A stretch of DNA of 64,000 nucleotides from Methylobacterium sp. E-066 (GCF_022829635.1 NZ_JAKSYO010000043.1:1-64000); one strand, 5' to 3'; counted from the stretch's first letter, positions 53,093-62,042 are shown. Notes: generated from the letters alone by a model not told the origin. Translations and numbers: made by a program.

Positions 53093-53323
53093 ATGCGGTG
53101 TCTCGAAGGGATCAGCCGGGCCTCGGCAGGCCGCACCCTCGTGGCCAAGGCCCTGATCGCCCTGCTGATCCTGCCACTGCTCGCCGCCATCCCGGCCCAG
53201 GCGCAAGTTGCCGGCGCCTGCCCGCCCCCCAAAAAGTTCGCGGCCGGGGCCTGCGTCACCGCCTGTCCGGGCGGGTACGAGGATCGCGGGCGCGATTGCG
53301 TGTATCGCAACCAGTCCCGCTGA
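53093..53323 (+). CDS. small exported cysteine-rich protein
   Basis: A 76-residue protein with a hydrophobic export signal (TLVAKALIALLILPLLAAIPAQA) and a mature part of about 40 residues with four cysteines in GACPPPKKFAAGACVTACPGGYEDRGRDCVY, probably two disulfides. Similar short Cys-rich periplasmic proteins are common in the genus; the function is unknown. Convergent with the hydrolase gene, 8 nt between stops. Confidence 0.65.
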   Translation: MRCLEGISRASAGRTLVAKALIALLILPLLAAIPAQAQVAGACPPPKKFAAGACVTACPGGYEDRGRDCVYRNQSR

Positions 53324-53331
53324 CGATCATT

Positions 53332-54204
53332 TCAAACCCACCCGATCCGCCCGAAGAACCCTGCGATCTCGGCCGCGGCCCGGTCGGGATCCTCCCGGTG
53401 GGGGAAGTGGCCGACATCCGGGAATGGGGCTAGGTCGAGGTCCGAAAACGTCTCGCCCAGGCGGTCGGTCCAGGCATAGGGGAAGATCGGGTCGTGCTCG
53501 GCCCAGCGCACGCAGGTCGGCACCGTGATCGGCGGCAGGGGCGGGGCCTCGCCCTTCAGCATCGCGATCCGGCCGGCATGGGCCGCCCGGTAATGCGCGA
53601 AGCCGCCCGCGAGGTTGCCGGGCTTCATGTAGGCGTCCGCGAAGGCGTCCAGCACGGGATCGAACGCATCCTTGCGGTGCGACCAGTGCCGCAGGAAGTG
53701 GCCGATATAGGCGGCGCAGCTTGCCCGGCTGGCGCCCACCAGCGTCACCGCCAGGTCCATCTGGTTGAAGGACTGGTACCAGATCTCGCTGAGGCGGTCC
53801 GGGGCGCCGAGGCGGGAGCCGATCCCGGGATAGACGAAGTCGAACAGGAACAGGCCGGCGCAACGCTCCGGATGGGCCCGGGCCAGCGCCTGGATCACCG
53901 CGCCGCCGACATCGTGGCCGACGATGCCGGCGCGGTCGATGCCCAGCGCATCGAACAGCGCCACCATGTCGGCCGCCTGCTCCGGCGGTCCGAAGGCGCC
54001 CTCGGGCTTGTCGCTGTCGCCGAAGCCGCGCAGGTCCGGGGCGATCAGGGTGTGGCGGGCGGACAGCCGTTCCATCACCGGCTCCCAGGTCAGCCAGAAT
54101 TCCGGCCAGCCGTGGAGCAGCAGCAGCGGCGAACCCGTGCCGCAGCGGGCGACGTGCAGGTCCGCGCCGTTCACGCGAACGGTTAGGTGCTCGATGCCGT
54201 CCAT
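53332..54204 (-). CDS. alpha/beta hydrolase (epoxide hydrolase/haloacetate dehalogenase-like)
   Basis: A 290-residue hydrolase with LLLLHGWPEFWLTW (HGWP oxyanion motif), nucleophile elbow GIVGHDVGGAVI (Asp, not Ser), acid in CVRWAEHDPIFP and GHFPHREDP (catalytic His). An Asp nucleophile is that of epoxide hydrolases and haloalkanoate dehalogenases. ATG 54204 (MDGIEHLTV) overlaps the end of the BrkB-like gene by 22 nt, indicating an operon. The substrate is unknown. Confidence 0.87.
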   Translation of the reverse strand: MDGIEHLTVRVNGADLHVARCGTGSPLLLLHGWPEFWLTWEPVMERLSARHTLIAPDLRGFGDSDKPEGAFGPPEQAADMVALFDALGIDRAGIVGHDVGGAVIQALARAHPERCAGLFLFDFVYPGIGSRLGAPDRLSEIWYQSFNQMDLAVTLVGASRASCAAYIGHFLRHWSHRKDAFDPVLDAFADAYMKPGNLAGGFAHYRAAHAGRIAMLKGEAPPLPPITVPTCVRWAEHDPIFPYAWTDRLGETFSDLDLAPFPDVGHFPHREDPDRAAAEIAGFFGRIGWV

Positions 54205-55085
54205 CGTCCCTCCATCTCGGCCCGCCGGGCCAGCATCTTCGCCTGCAGCCGGCTGCGGCGGGCGGCGATCACCGTGCCGTTGATCTCGCCGCCGAACAGG
54301 AACATGGCGGCGAGCCAGTACAGGAACACCAGGAACACCATCGCGGTGGCCAAGCCCCCGTAGGTGGACGCGTAGGCGTTCGAGAATCGGTCGAGATAAT
54401 AGCCGAAGCCGAGGCCGGCGAAGAACCACAGGACCAGCGTCACCCCGATCCCCGGCAGCACCGACAGGATCGAGCGCCGGCCGGCGGCGACGAATTTGTG
54501 GGCGATGATCAGCACCACCGCCAGCAGCAGGGCGGTGACGCCGATCCGCCCGATCGCCACCGTGAGGCTCAGGGGCTCCAGCCCCGGCGCCACCAGCACG
54601 ACGTTGCGCCAGATCAGCGGACCGAGCACCACGAGCAGCGCGAAGGCCAGCATCGCAAAGGCGCCGCAGATCACGTAGCCGATCGATTCGAGCCGGGTCA
54701 GCCACCAGGGCCGGCTCTCCCGCAGCCCGTAGGCCCGGTTCAGGCCGACCCGCAGGCTCTCGACGCCTGAGGACGAGAAATACAGGGCGAACAGGGCGCC
54801 CAACGTCAGCACGCCGCTGCGCTGCTCGGTGAGCACCCGGTGGACCTCGCCGACGATCGGCTTGGCGATCTCCCGGGGCCAGGCGTCGAAGATCAGCACC
54901 CCGGCCTCGTCGGCGAGCGACTGCGTGCCGAACAGGCCGGCCAGGGCCGCCAGCAGGATCAGGAACGGGAACAGGGAGGTCAGGGTCGAGAGCGCGATGT
55001 GGCTGGCGATCGCCCAGCCGTCATGGGCGACGAAGCGCTGCGCCGCGAGGCCCGCGACCTGGAATCCGCTGCGGAAAGATTTCAC
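54183..55085 (-). CDS. YihY/BrkB-family inner-membrane protein
   Basis: A 300-residue protein with six membrane segments: AIASHIALSTLTSLFPFLILLAALAGLFG, GVLTLGALFALYFSSSGVESLRVGLNRAYG, VICGAFAMLAFALLVVLGPL, VTALLLAVVLIIAHKF, VLPGIGVTLVLWFFAGLGF and TYGGLATAMVFLVFLYWLAAMFLFGGEIN. This is the YihY (once wrongly called RNase BN) family of unknown transport function. GTG 55085 (MKSFRSGFQ) is preferred to 55145, which adds a charged, gene-unlike stretch. It overlaps the downstream hydrolase. Confidence 0.88.
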   Translation of the reverse strand: MKSFRSGFQVAGLAAQRFVAHDGWAIASHIALSTLTSLFPFLILLAALAGLFGTQSLADEAGVLIFDAWPREIAKPIVGEVHRVLTEQRSGVLTLGALFALYFSSSGVESLRVGLNRAYGLRESRPWWLTRLESIGYVICGAFAMLAFALLVVLGPLIWRNVVLVAPGLEPLSLTVAIGRIGVTALLLAVVLIIAHKFVAAGRRSILSVLPGIGVTLVLWFFAGLGFGYYLDRFSNAYASTYGGLATAMVFLVFLYWLAAMFLFGGEINGTVIAARRSRLQAKMLARRAEMEGRWTASST

Positions 55086-55268
55086 GGGTGTCCAACGATC
55101 CTCGTGCCGGCCCGCCGATGAAGGGCGCCCGGGCCGGCCCGTCAACGCCGCCGAGCCGGTCCGGTCCCGTTCGCTGGCCGGTGAAGCGCCGCGGCCACGC
55201 CGACCGGACCCCCGCGCCGACCAGATCGCTGTTGCGACTCGCCGAGCCGACGCGCTCTAGATACGGCC

Positions 55269-56159
55269 ATGCTTACGCCCGCACCACGTCCGTCGCTTGC
55301 CGCCAGCGCCCTGCCGGTCCTGTTCGTCCCGATCTGGGCGACCGGCTTCATCTCCGCCCGGGCCGTGATCCCGCACGCCGATCCGCTGGGCTTCACGGCG
55401 GTCCGGTTCACCGGCGTCGCCCTGCTGCTGGCGCTGATCGCGGCGGCCTCCCGGGTGCGCTGGCCCGGGACCCAGGCGGGCTGGCGCGATCCCATGGTGG
55501 CGGGCTTCCTGATGCAGGGGGTCTACCTGTCGGGGGTGTTCTGGGCGGTGAGCCGGGGGCTCCCGGCCGGGATCGCCGCCCTGGTCGGCAGCCTGCAACC
55601 CCTGCTGACGGCGCTCCTGGCGGGGCCGCTGCTCGGCGAGCGCGTCAGCGGCCGGCGGGCACTCGGCATCCTGCTGGGCTTCGCGGGTGCCGGCTTGGTC
55701 CTCGCCCCCAAGCTCGGCGCCGCCGACCCGTCCGGGATCCCGCCGGTGGCCCTGGCGGTCAGCCTCGTGGCGGTCCTGGCCCTGACGCTGGGCACCCTCT
55801 GGCAGAAGCGGACCGGCGGCGGCGGCGACCTCCTGGCCAACGCGACGCTGCAATTCGTGGGTGGAATGGCCTGCGCGATCCCGCTGGCGCTGGCCTTCGG
55901 CCATGCGACGATCGACCCGGTGGCGCCCCTGTGGCTCGGGCTTGCCTGGGCGATCCTGGTCAACTCGGTGGCCGGGATCCTGCTGCTGCTGGCACTGATC
56001 CGGCGCGGGGCGGTCGCGGGCGTCGCCGCCCTGTTCTTCCTGGTGCCGCCGGTGGCCGCGGTGCTGGGCTACGTGTTGTTCGGCGAGGTGCTGACCCTGG
56101 TGCAGGTCGCCGGGATGGCGGTGGCGGCGCTCGGTGTGGCGGTGGCGAGCCGCGCCTGA
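55269..56159 (+). CDS. EamA/DMT-family exporter
   Basis: A 296-residue membrane protein of ten predicted helices in two EamA repeats (FVPIWATGFISARAVIPHADPL; LALTLGTLWQKRTGGGGDL; GVAALFFLVPPVAAVLGYVLFGE). The AVIPHADPLGFTAVRF and LVPPVAAVLGYVLFGE segments are typical of RhaT/RarD-type drug/metabolite transporters. Substrate unknown; probably an amino acid, purine or small organic efflux pump. Confidence 0.87.
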   Translation: MLTPAPRPSLAASALPVLFVPIWATGFISARAVIPHADPLGFTAVRFTGVALLLALIAAASRVRWPGTQAGWRDPMVAGFLMQGVYLSGVFWAVSRGLPAGIAALVGSLQPLLTALLAGPLLGERVSGRRALGILLGFAGAGLVLAPKLGAADPSGIPPVALAVSLVAVLALTLGTLWQKRTGGGGDLLANATLQFVGGMACAIPLALAFGHATIDPVAPLWLGLAWAILVNSVAGILLLLALIRRGAVAGVAALFFLVPPVAAVLGYVLFGEVLTLVQVAGMAVAALGVAVASRA

Positions 56160-56273
56160 TCCCGGAACCTTGGCGCCGCAGCCAGGGAACCCCCGAAGAG
56201 GCCCGGTCTTTCGCTTGATACCGCCCAGCCGCCGAAGAGCCGGGCCGGATCGACCAGATCCCCGGGAGGCCCC

Positions 56274-56480
56274 ATGAACCAGATCCTCGTCGTCGCGCTC
56301 ATCTGCGCCGCCAACGTCCAGGCCCCGGACTGCTCGCGCGAGACCGCCCTCGACGTGATCACCGGGCCGGCCCACACGCTCCAGGAATGCCTGATCCAGG
56401 GGCCGGTTCTGGCGGCCAATACCGGTTTCACCGGCGAGAACGGTGCCTACGTCAAGACGCGCTGCGAGCAGAAGCGCTGA
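56274..56480 (+). CDS. small hypothetical exported protein
   Basis: A 68-residue protein (MNQILVVALICAANVQAPDC) with a short hydrophobic start and three further cysteines (PDCSRETA, LQECLIQ, TRCEQKR). GGGAGG lies 5 nt before ATG 56274. This resembles small periplasmic proteins annotated as hypothetical in related genera. Function unknown. Confidence 0.6.
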   Translation: MNQILVVALICAANVQAPDCSRETALDVITGPAHTLQECLIQGPVLAANTGFTGENGAYVKTRCEQKR

Positions 56481-56648
56481 ACAGGAGCGCTGGGCGCCGA
56501 ACTGGAGGCCGGTTCGGCGTCACCGAGCGCGTCAAAACCCCGCGGTGTTCAACTTGAGTTCAAGACGCGACAAATGAAATCTGCTTCGGCCTGGGCGTCG
56601 GACGGGTTAGAAGTCACGATCCAATAAAACGCCACGCGAGCAAAAACC

Positions 56649-58331
56649 ATGTCCGCATCCCCCGCCATCCAGACCGAGCCGCAGGACGTCGTCAGCCTCA
56701 CCAAGGCCGCCGGCGAGAGCGCGAAGGCCCTCGTGGCGGAGGCCACCCGGCGGGTGCGGACACGCATCCTCGGCACGGATGGGCGGATCGATGCCGGCAA
56801 GCTCGAGGCCCAGCAGCACGCCGCCCACGGGCTGGCCTGGCTTGCGACCTATGCGGAGGCGGTGGCCGAGCTCGGCGGCTACGCCGAGCGCCTCCAGGCC
56901 GAGGGCCGGTTCGGCGAGACCGAGACGCTGCTCGTGCGGATCGGCGCCGGCGAGTATCTCGACCAGCTGTTCTCCGGCATCCCGATGAGCCAGGGCGAGA
57001 TGGTCCGGCCGACCGGCTCGCTCGGCCTGTCGGCCAAGGAGGTCGCGCAGTACCGCTCCGACGCGATCGAGACCCTGATCGCCGAGGGCAACACCCCGGA
57101 GAACCGCGCCGCCCTGGTGGCGCTGATGCGCGAGGGCGGCGGCTCGGCCACCGTCGGCGCCTCGGGCCTCGACGAGGACATGGAGGCGATCCGCTCCGAG
57201 ATGCGCCGCTTCGGCAAGGCCGAGGTGGTCGAGCAGGCCCATGAGTGGCACCTGAAGAACGCATACATCCCCATGGAGGTCGTCACCAAGATGGCCGAGC
57301 TGGGCGTGTTCGGCCTCACCATCCCGGAAGAGTACGGCGGCATGGGCCTGCCCAAGACCGCGATGTGCGTGGTCTCGGAGGAGCTGTCCCGGGCCTATAT
57401 CGGCGTCGGCTCCCTTGGCACCCGCTCGGAGATCGCCGCCGAGCTGATCCTGTGCGGCGGCACCGAGGAGCAGAAGCACCGCTTCCTGCCCAAGATCGCC
57501 TCGGGCGACATCCTGCCGACGGCCGTGTTCACCGAGCCGAACACGGGGTCTGACCTCGCCAGCCTGCGCACCAAGGCGGTAAAGGACGGCGACACCTGGA
57601 AAATCACCGGCAACAAGACCTGGATCACCCATCCGGTCCGGGCCGACATCATGACCGTGCTGGTGCGGACCAAGCCCGAGGAGAAGGGCCATCGCGGCCT
57701 CTCGATGCTGATCGCCGAGAAGCCCCGGGGCACCGACGAAGAGCCGTTCCCGGTCCAGGGCCTGTCGGGCGGCGAGATCGAGGTGCTCGGCTACCGGGGC
57801 ATGAAGGAATACGAGCTGGCCTTCGAGGGGTTCGAGGTGCCCGGCGGCAACCTGCTCGGCGAGGTCGAGGGCAAGGGCTTCGCCCAGCTGATGCAGACCT
57901 TCGAATCCGCCCGCATCCAGACCGCGGCCAGAGCCATCGGCGTCGCCCAGTCGGCCCTCGACGTGGCCCTGCGCTACGCCGAGGAGCGGGTCCAGTTCGG
58001 CAAGGCGCTGGTCAGCTTCCCCCGGGTCGCCGACAAGCTCGCCATGATGGCGGTGGAGATCAACATCGCGCGCCAGCTCACCTACTTCTCGGCCCGCGAG
58101 AAGGATGCCGGCAAGCGCTGCGACCTGGAGGCCGGGATGGCCAAGCTGCTCGGCGCCCGGGTCGCCTGGGCGGCCGCCGACAACGCCCTCCAGATCCACG
58201 GCGGCAACGGCTTCGCGCTGGAATACCCGGTCAGCCGGATCCTGTGCGACGCCCGCATCCTGTCGATCTTCGAGGGCGCCGCCGAGATCCAGGCCCAGGT
58301 CATCGCCCGGCGGCTGCTCGAAGCCGCCTGA
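56649..58331 (+). CDS. mcd: (2S)-methylsuccinyl-CoA dehydrogenase
   Basis: A 560-residue flavoprotein of the acyl-CoA dehydrogenase family. The long N-terminal extension (about residues 1-165; HGLAWLATYAEAVAELGGYAERLQAEGRFGE and IGAGEYLDQLFSGIPMSQGE) is specific to Mcd, which oxidises methylsuccinyl-CoA to mesaconyl-CoA in the ethylmalonyl-CoA pathway. The core has PEEYGGMGLPKTAM, FTEPNTGSDLASLRTKA, TWITHPVRADIM and IHGGNGFALEYPVSRI. The pathway regenerates glyoxylate during C1/C2 growth and is a marker of Methylobacterium and related alphaproteobacteria. Confidence 0.94.
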   Translation: MSASPAIQTEPQDVVSLTKAAGESAKALVAEATRRVRTRILGTDGRIDAGKLEAQQHAAHGLAWLATYAEAVAELGGYAERLQAEGRFGETETLLVRIGAGEYLDQLFSGIPMSQGEMVRPTGSLGLSAKEVAQYRSDAIETLIAEGNTPENRAALVALMREGGGSATVGASGLDEDMEAIRSEMRRFGKAEVVEQAHEWHLKNAYIPMEVVTKMAELGVFGLTIPEEYGGMGLPKTAMCVVSEELSRAYIGVGSLGTRSEIAAELILCGGTEEQKHRFLPKIASGDILPTAVFTEPNTGSDLASLRTKAVKDGDTWKITGNKTWITHPVRADIMTVLVRTKPEEKGHRGLSMLIAEKPRGTDEEPFPVQGLSGGEIEVLGYRGMKEYELAFEGFEVPGGNLLGEVEGKGFAQLMQTFESARIQTAARAIGVAQSALDVALRYAEERVQFGKALVSFPRVADKLAMMAVEINIARQLTYFSAREKDAGKRCDLEAGMAKLLGARVAWAAADNALQIHGGNGFALEYPVSRILCDARILSIFEGAAEIQAQVIARRLLEAA

Positions 58332-58353
58332 CGGATCGAGAACCAAAGGTCTC

Positions 58354-58403
58354 GGGGGCTCTGCCCCCGAACCCCGCCAAAGGGTTGAGCCCTTTGGGAA
58401 CCC
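58354..58403 (+). repeat. double-hairpin intergenic repeat, copy 5 (variant)
   Basis: GGGGGC-tct-GCCCCC, GAACCCCGC, CAAAGGGTTGAGCCCTTTGG, GAACCC, between the convergent stops of mcd and the small gene at 58405. The stems differ from copies 1, 2 and 4 but the layout is the same, with compensatory changes. Confidence 0.65.
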
Positions 58404-58404
58404 G

Positions 58405-58584
58405 CTACTTGGTGATCTTGACCGAGACCGGGTCGCTCGATGGGAACGTCTCCTCGAGGGCGTCGTCGAGGCGCTCGTCCATCTTCTCCTGCTTGTTCGC
58501 AGGGTTGGCTTTGTCGTCCGGCTTGGCGCTGCCCTGCTGGAAGCCGGGCTTGGTCTCGTTCTTCAGCTTGTGGTCGTCGGCCAT
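58405..58584 (-). CDS. small conserved acidic protein of Rhizobiales
   Basis: A 59-residue hydrophilic protein (MADDHKLKNETKPGFQQGSA, then DKANPANKQEKMDERLDDAL and ETFPSSDPVSVKI). The (D/E)ETFP(A/S)SDPVS motif near the C-terminus is a hallmark of a family of short alphaproteobacterial proteins of unknown, probably stress-linked, function. ATG 58584. No membrane segment; probably disordered. Confidence 0.75.
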   Translation of the reverse strand: MADDHKLKNETKPGFQQGSAKPDDKANPANKQEKMDERLDDALEETFPSSDPVSVKITK

Positions 58585-58706
58585 GTCTGTCGCTCGTCCG
58601 TGACGGGTGCACGCTCGGTGCCTGTGCGCGTCAACGCGACGGAGCCCGGGTGTTTCCGGTTTTTTCGGTCGCAAAGGGTATCAATCGGGCCGTGCCGTAG
58701 GCCCGG

Positions 58707-59975
58707 TCAGGCCGTCGCCACCGCCCGGCCGAGCCGCAGGCGCGCCGCCCGGTCCCATGCAGAGGCCTCGCGCATCACCGTCTCGTAGACGCCGGTCAGC
58801 CGGTCGAGATGGACCTCCGGCGTCAAAGGCGCGGTCCAGTAGCGGGCATGCGCGGCCCGACCCATCCGGGCGGCGAGGCCGTCATCGGACAGGCGGCGCA
58901 GATGCGCGGCCAGCGCATCGGGATCGCCTGAGCGGAACCAGAACCCGGTCTCGCCGTCGACCACCGCCTCCCGGCCCGCGCAGGCGTCGCTGACGACCAC
59001 CGGCGTGCCGCAGGCGAGCGCCTCGTAGACGGTCAGCGGCTGGCCCTCGTACCAGACGCTCGGGAAGACCAGCGCCCGCGCCTGCCGCATCAATACCTGC
59101 ACGGCGGTGGGATCGCGCCAGCCGAGCATCACCGCCTCGGGATAGCGAGCGGCGAGATCGGCCCGCTCCGAGCCGTCGCCGACGAACACCGCCCGGACCC
59201 CGGCCCGCCGGGCGGCTTCCGCGAAGATCGGCGCGCCCTTCTCGGTGGAGATCCGGCCGACGAACAAAAAGTCGCCCGGCGGCCCTTCATGGACCGGCGC
59301 CTGCGCCACAGCGATCGGGTTGTCGACCCGGTGAAACACCGTGCCGCCGGGCATCAGCGGCCGGACTACGCTCTCCTGCAAATCGCTGATCGTGACGACG
59401 TGGGAGAACAGCTCCGGCAACCGGGCGACATGCGCGAGCCCGGCATGGCGGATCATCCGGGCGACCTTGCGCGGGTAGCTGCGCGCGTCGCACTTCGCCA
59501 GGATGCAGGAGGCCGACATCGGCGTGCGGTGGCAGATCTTCTGCTCGGGATAGGCGTAGAACCCCCCGGTCGGGCAGACCAGGAAGAACTCGTGCATCGT
59601 GTAGAGGCACGGCAGGCCGGAAGCCCGCAGGGCCGGGCCGATGGCCGGCGACAGCGCTTTGGCGAAGGCGTGGACATGGACCAGGGTGTCGCGCGGATCA
59701 CAGGCGGCGAGTTCCGCCGCCAGGGCCCGGGCGGCCGGTCCGTTCCAGATCGCCTGGGCTGCGAAAGCCAGCTTGTTGCGCGCCGTGGTGACGTCGTCCT
59801 GATCCAGGCAGACCACCCGGATGCCGGCAGCCTCCAGCCGCGGGTCGACCGGACCCACGGCCGCGAACAGGCTGACGCGAAAACCCCGGGCGGCGAGCCC
59901 CAGGGCGGATTCGATCGCGACCTTGGCCTGGCCGCCATTGATCGCGGCATGGTCGGCGACGAGGACGACGTGCAC
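58707..59975 (-). CDS. GT4-family glycosyltransferase (A)
   Basis: A 422-residue retaining GT-B enzyme. N-terminal acceptor domain with NGGQAKVAIESALGLAARGF and LYTMHEFFLVCPTGGFYAYP; C-terminal donor domain with DFLFVGRISTEKGAPIF, VFVGDGSERADLAARYP, VFPSVWYEGQPLTVYEALACGTPVVVSDACAGREAV (E-x7-E motif). A cysteine-rich loop (KICHRTPMSASCILAKCDARS) is shared with the divergent neighbour. GTG 59975 (MHVVLVADHA) mirrors the neighbour's MHVVILAEFA start. Probably builds a surface polysaccharide. Confidence 0.88.
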   Translation of the reverse strand: MHVVLVADHAAINGGQAKVAIESALGLAARGFRVSLFAAVGPVDPRLEAAGIRVVCLDQDDVTTARNKLAFAAQAIWNGPAARALAAELAACDPRDTLVHVHAFAKALSPAIGPALRASGLPCLYTMHEFFLVCPTGGFYAYPEQKICHRTPMSASCILAKCDARSYPRKVARMIRHAGLAHVARLPELFSHVVTISDLQESVVRPLMPGGTVFHRVDNPIAVAQAPVHEGPPGDFLFVGRISTEKGAPIFAEAARRAGVRAVFVGDGSERADLAARYPEAVMLGWRDPTAVQVLMRQARALVFPSVWYEGQPLTVYEALACGTPVVVSDACAGREAVVDGETGFWFRSGDPDALAAHLRRLSDDGLAARMGRAAHARYWTAPLTPEVHLDRLTGVYETVMREASAWDRAARLRLGRAVATA

Positions 59976-60087
59976 GTCAGGAATTCCGCCGCTCTGTTCT
60001 CGGGGTGCAAGTCTGTAACGGCCGGCGGTTGATCCTCCGTAAACCGCCCTGGACTTATCATCGCGGCAGGTCCTGCCGAGACAACTC

Positions 60088-61362
60088 ATGCATGTCGTGA
60101 TCCTGGCCGAGTTCGCGACCGCCAGCGGCGGGGCGGAGAAGGTCGCCCTCGAATCCGCCCGCGGGCTCGCCGAGGCCGGCCTGAAGGTGACCTACCTCCA
60201 GGCGATCCCGGGCCCGGTCGATCCCCTGCTGGACCACGAAAACATCCGCCGGATCGAGCTCGGCCTGCCCGACATCTGGACCCTGGGCGGCATCAAGGCG
60301 GCGGCCACCGGGATCTGGCATGCCGCCGCGGCCCGCGCCCTCGAGGCGGCGCTCCGACAGCTGCCGGCGGCGCCGGATTGCCTCCACCTGCACCAATGGA
60401 CCCGCACCCTGTCCCCGGCGATCTTTCCGGTCCTGTCCCGGCTCGGCGTGCCGGTCATCGTCACCCTGCACGACTACGCCCTGGCCTGCCCGAACGGGGT
60501 CTATTACCGGTTCGACCGGGCCGAGCCCTGCGGGCTGGCGCCGCTCTCGCCCGCGTGCCTCGCCGCGCCCTGCGACCCCCGCAGCCGGGTGCACAAGCTC
60601 GTGCGCGTCGCCCGCGCGGGGGCGCTCCGGCAGGCGCTCCATCGGCGTCCGCTCCACGTCGTCCATGTCTGCGACGCCAGCCGGCGGCGGCTCGGCGACC
60701 TGCTCGGCGGCTACGCCCTCACCCATCACCGCGTCGACAACCCCGTCCGGATCGCGGATGGGCCGCCGGCCGATCCCGCCCGGGGCGACGCCATCGCGTA
60801 TGTCGGGCGCTTGACCCGGGAGAAGGGCGCCGACCTCGTGGCCGACGCCGCCCGGGCCGCCGGGCTCACCGCCCTGTTCGTCGGCGCCGGCCCCTTGGAG
60901 GCGGAACTGCGCGCCCGGCCCGGGGTCGAGGTGGTCGGCTGGCAGGCGCCCGAGGCCGTCTGGGCCCTGCTGCGCCGCCGCGCCCGGGCGCTCGCCGCGC
61001 CGTCGCGCTGGTACGAGACCGGGCCGCTCACGGTCTACGAGGCCCTGGCGGCCGGCATCCCGGTGGTCGCGTCCGAGCGGTCCGGGGCCGCCGAGAAGGT
61101 CTGGGACGGGCGGACCGGTTTCGTGGTCGCCCCCGAGATCGGGGCCCTGGCGGCGGCGTTCTCGGCCCTGCGGGACGATGCCTGTGCCGCAACCCTCGGG
61201 GCGAATGCCCGGGCCCGGTTCCGCGCGGCGCCGATGACGCTCGCCACCCATGCCGCCGCGCTCCGCTCGCTCTATGCGGGACTCGTGGAGAGCCGCGCTA
61301 GTGCGCTGCACCATACCGAAGTGGCGGCCCAGTCGGAGCGGTCGACCGCGCGGTCGGCCTGA
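60088..61362 (+). CDS. GT4-family glycosyltransferase (B)
   Basis: A 424-residue enzyme and divergent paralogue of the gene at 58707 (MHVVILAEFATASGGAEKVA). Matching segments: VTLHDYALACPNGVYYRFD, AYVGRLTREKGADLVADAAR, PSRWYETGPLTVYEALAAGIPVVASERSGAAEKV. It has the same cysteine-containing loop (EPCGLAPLSPACLAAPCDPRS). The two starts are only about 110 nt apart, so they probably share a promoter region and act in one polysaccharide pathway. Confidence 0.88.
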   Translation: MHVVILAEFATASGGAEKVALESARGLAEAGLKVTYLQAIPGPVDPLLDHENIRRIELGLPDIWTLGGIKAAATGIWHAAAARALEAALRQLPAAPDCLHLHQWTRTLSPAIFPVLSRLGVPVIVTLHDYALACPNGVYYRFDRAEPCGLAPLSPACLAAPCDPRSRVHKLVRVARAGALRQALHRRPLHVVHVCDASRRRLGDLLGGYALTHHRVDNPVRIADGPPADPARGDAIAYVGRLTREKGADLVADAARAAGLTALFVGAGPLEAELRARPGVEVVGWQAPEAVWALLRRRARALAAPSRWYETGPLTVYEALAAGIPVVASERSGAAEKVWDGRTGFVVAPEIGALAAAFSALRDDACAATLGANARARFRAAPMTLATHAAALRSLYAGLVESRASALHHTEVAAQSERSTARSA

Positions 61363-61589
61363 CATCGAATCGGCAAGTCTCAGCGCTGGGCGTGTTGGCT
61401 ATAGACAGCCGGTAAGATTTATATAGAGAGGCGTCGAGGCGGCCGTGACGCGCCTTGATACCCCGTGAAACGGCCGAGGTTTATCCGAATCGGCCGTGTT
61501 CTCCGCAAGGCGGAACGAAGACTGAGCGGATACCGGAGATCTGCATTTTATCGGGATTTCCACCCCCGCGCCCACCCCCGAATAGGCAC

Positions 61590-61619
61590 TTGACTTCTTG
61601 TTGCGGTGCAACATATAGA
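61590..61619 (+). promoter_or_regulatory. phasin promoter with palindromic operator between -35 and -10
   Basis: TTGACT (61590-61595) and ATATAG/TATAGA (about 61613-61619) form a sigma-70-like promoter with a 17-18 nt spacer. The spacer contains the perfect palindrome TGTTGC-ggt-GCAACA (61599-61613). A repressor there would block polymerase. By analogy with PhaR, which represses phasin genes, this is the likely operator. Confidence 0.6.
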
Positions 61620-61677
61620 GGCGCGTCACCGCGGACGCAGATCGGCGTCCCCTCGAGACAGCGTGCTGGAGACTCTG

Positions 61678-62034
61678 ATGCAGACCCCGAATTTCGAGAT
61701 CCCGACCGAGATGCGCGACTTCGCCGAGAAGAGCGTCGACCAGGCGCGCAACGCCGTCGGCACCATGATGGCGAACGCCATGAAGGCCGCCGAGCAGGCC
61801 CAGGTTTCGGGCCAGACCTTCCAGTCGACCGTGACGGCGGCGGTCTCGAAGGGTTTCGAGCACGCGCAGAACAACGCCAACGCGACCTTCGACTTCGCCC
61901 AGAAGCTGGCGCGCACCAAGGACCTGCGCGAGGCCTTCGAGCTGCAGTCCGAGTTCGTCCGCAGCCAGTTCGCCGCCCTCCAGGCCCAGGCCAAGGATTT
62001 CGGCGCCCTCGCGCAGCAGAACATCGCCCGCTGA
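61678..62034 (+). CDS. phasin-family protein
   Basis: A 118-residue helical protein (DFAEKSVDQARNAVGTMMANA, KLARTKDLREAFELQSEFVRSQFAALQAQA). The E(L/F)QSEFVRSQ motif is the phasin_2 hallmark. Phasins coat polyhydroxyalkanoate granules and control their size and number. GGAG 6 nt upstream supports ATG 61678. A palindrome within the promoter suggests negative control. Confidence 0.9.
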   Translation: MQTPNFEIPTEMRDFAEKSVDQARNAVGTMMANAMKAAEQAQVSGQTFQSTVTAAVSKGFEHAQNNANATFDFAQKLARTKDLREAFELQSEFVRSQFAALQAQAKDFGALAQQNIAR

Positions 62035-62042
62035 GGCCCGGC

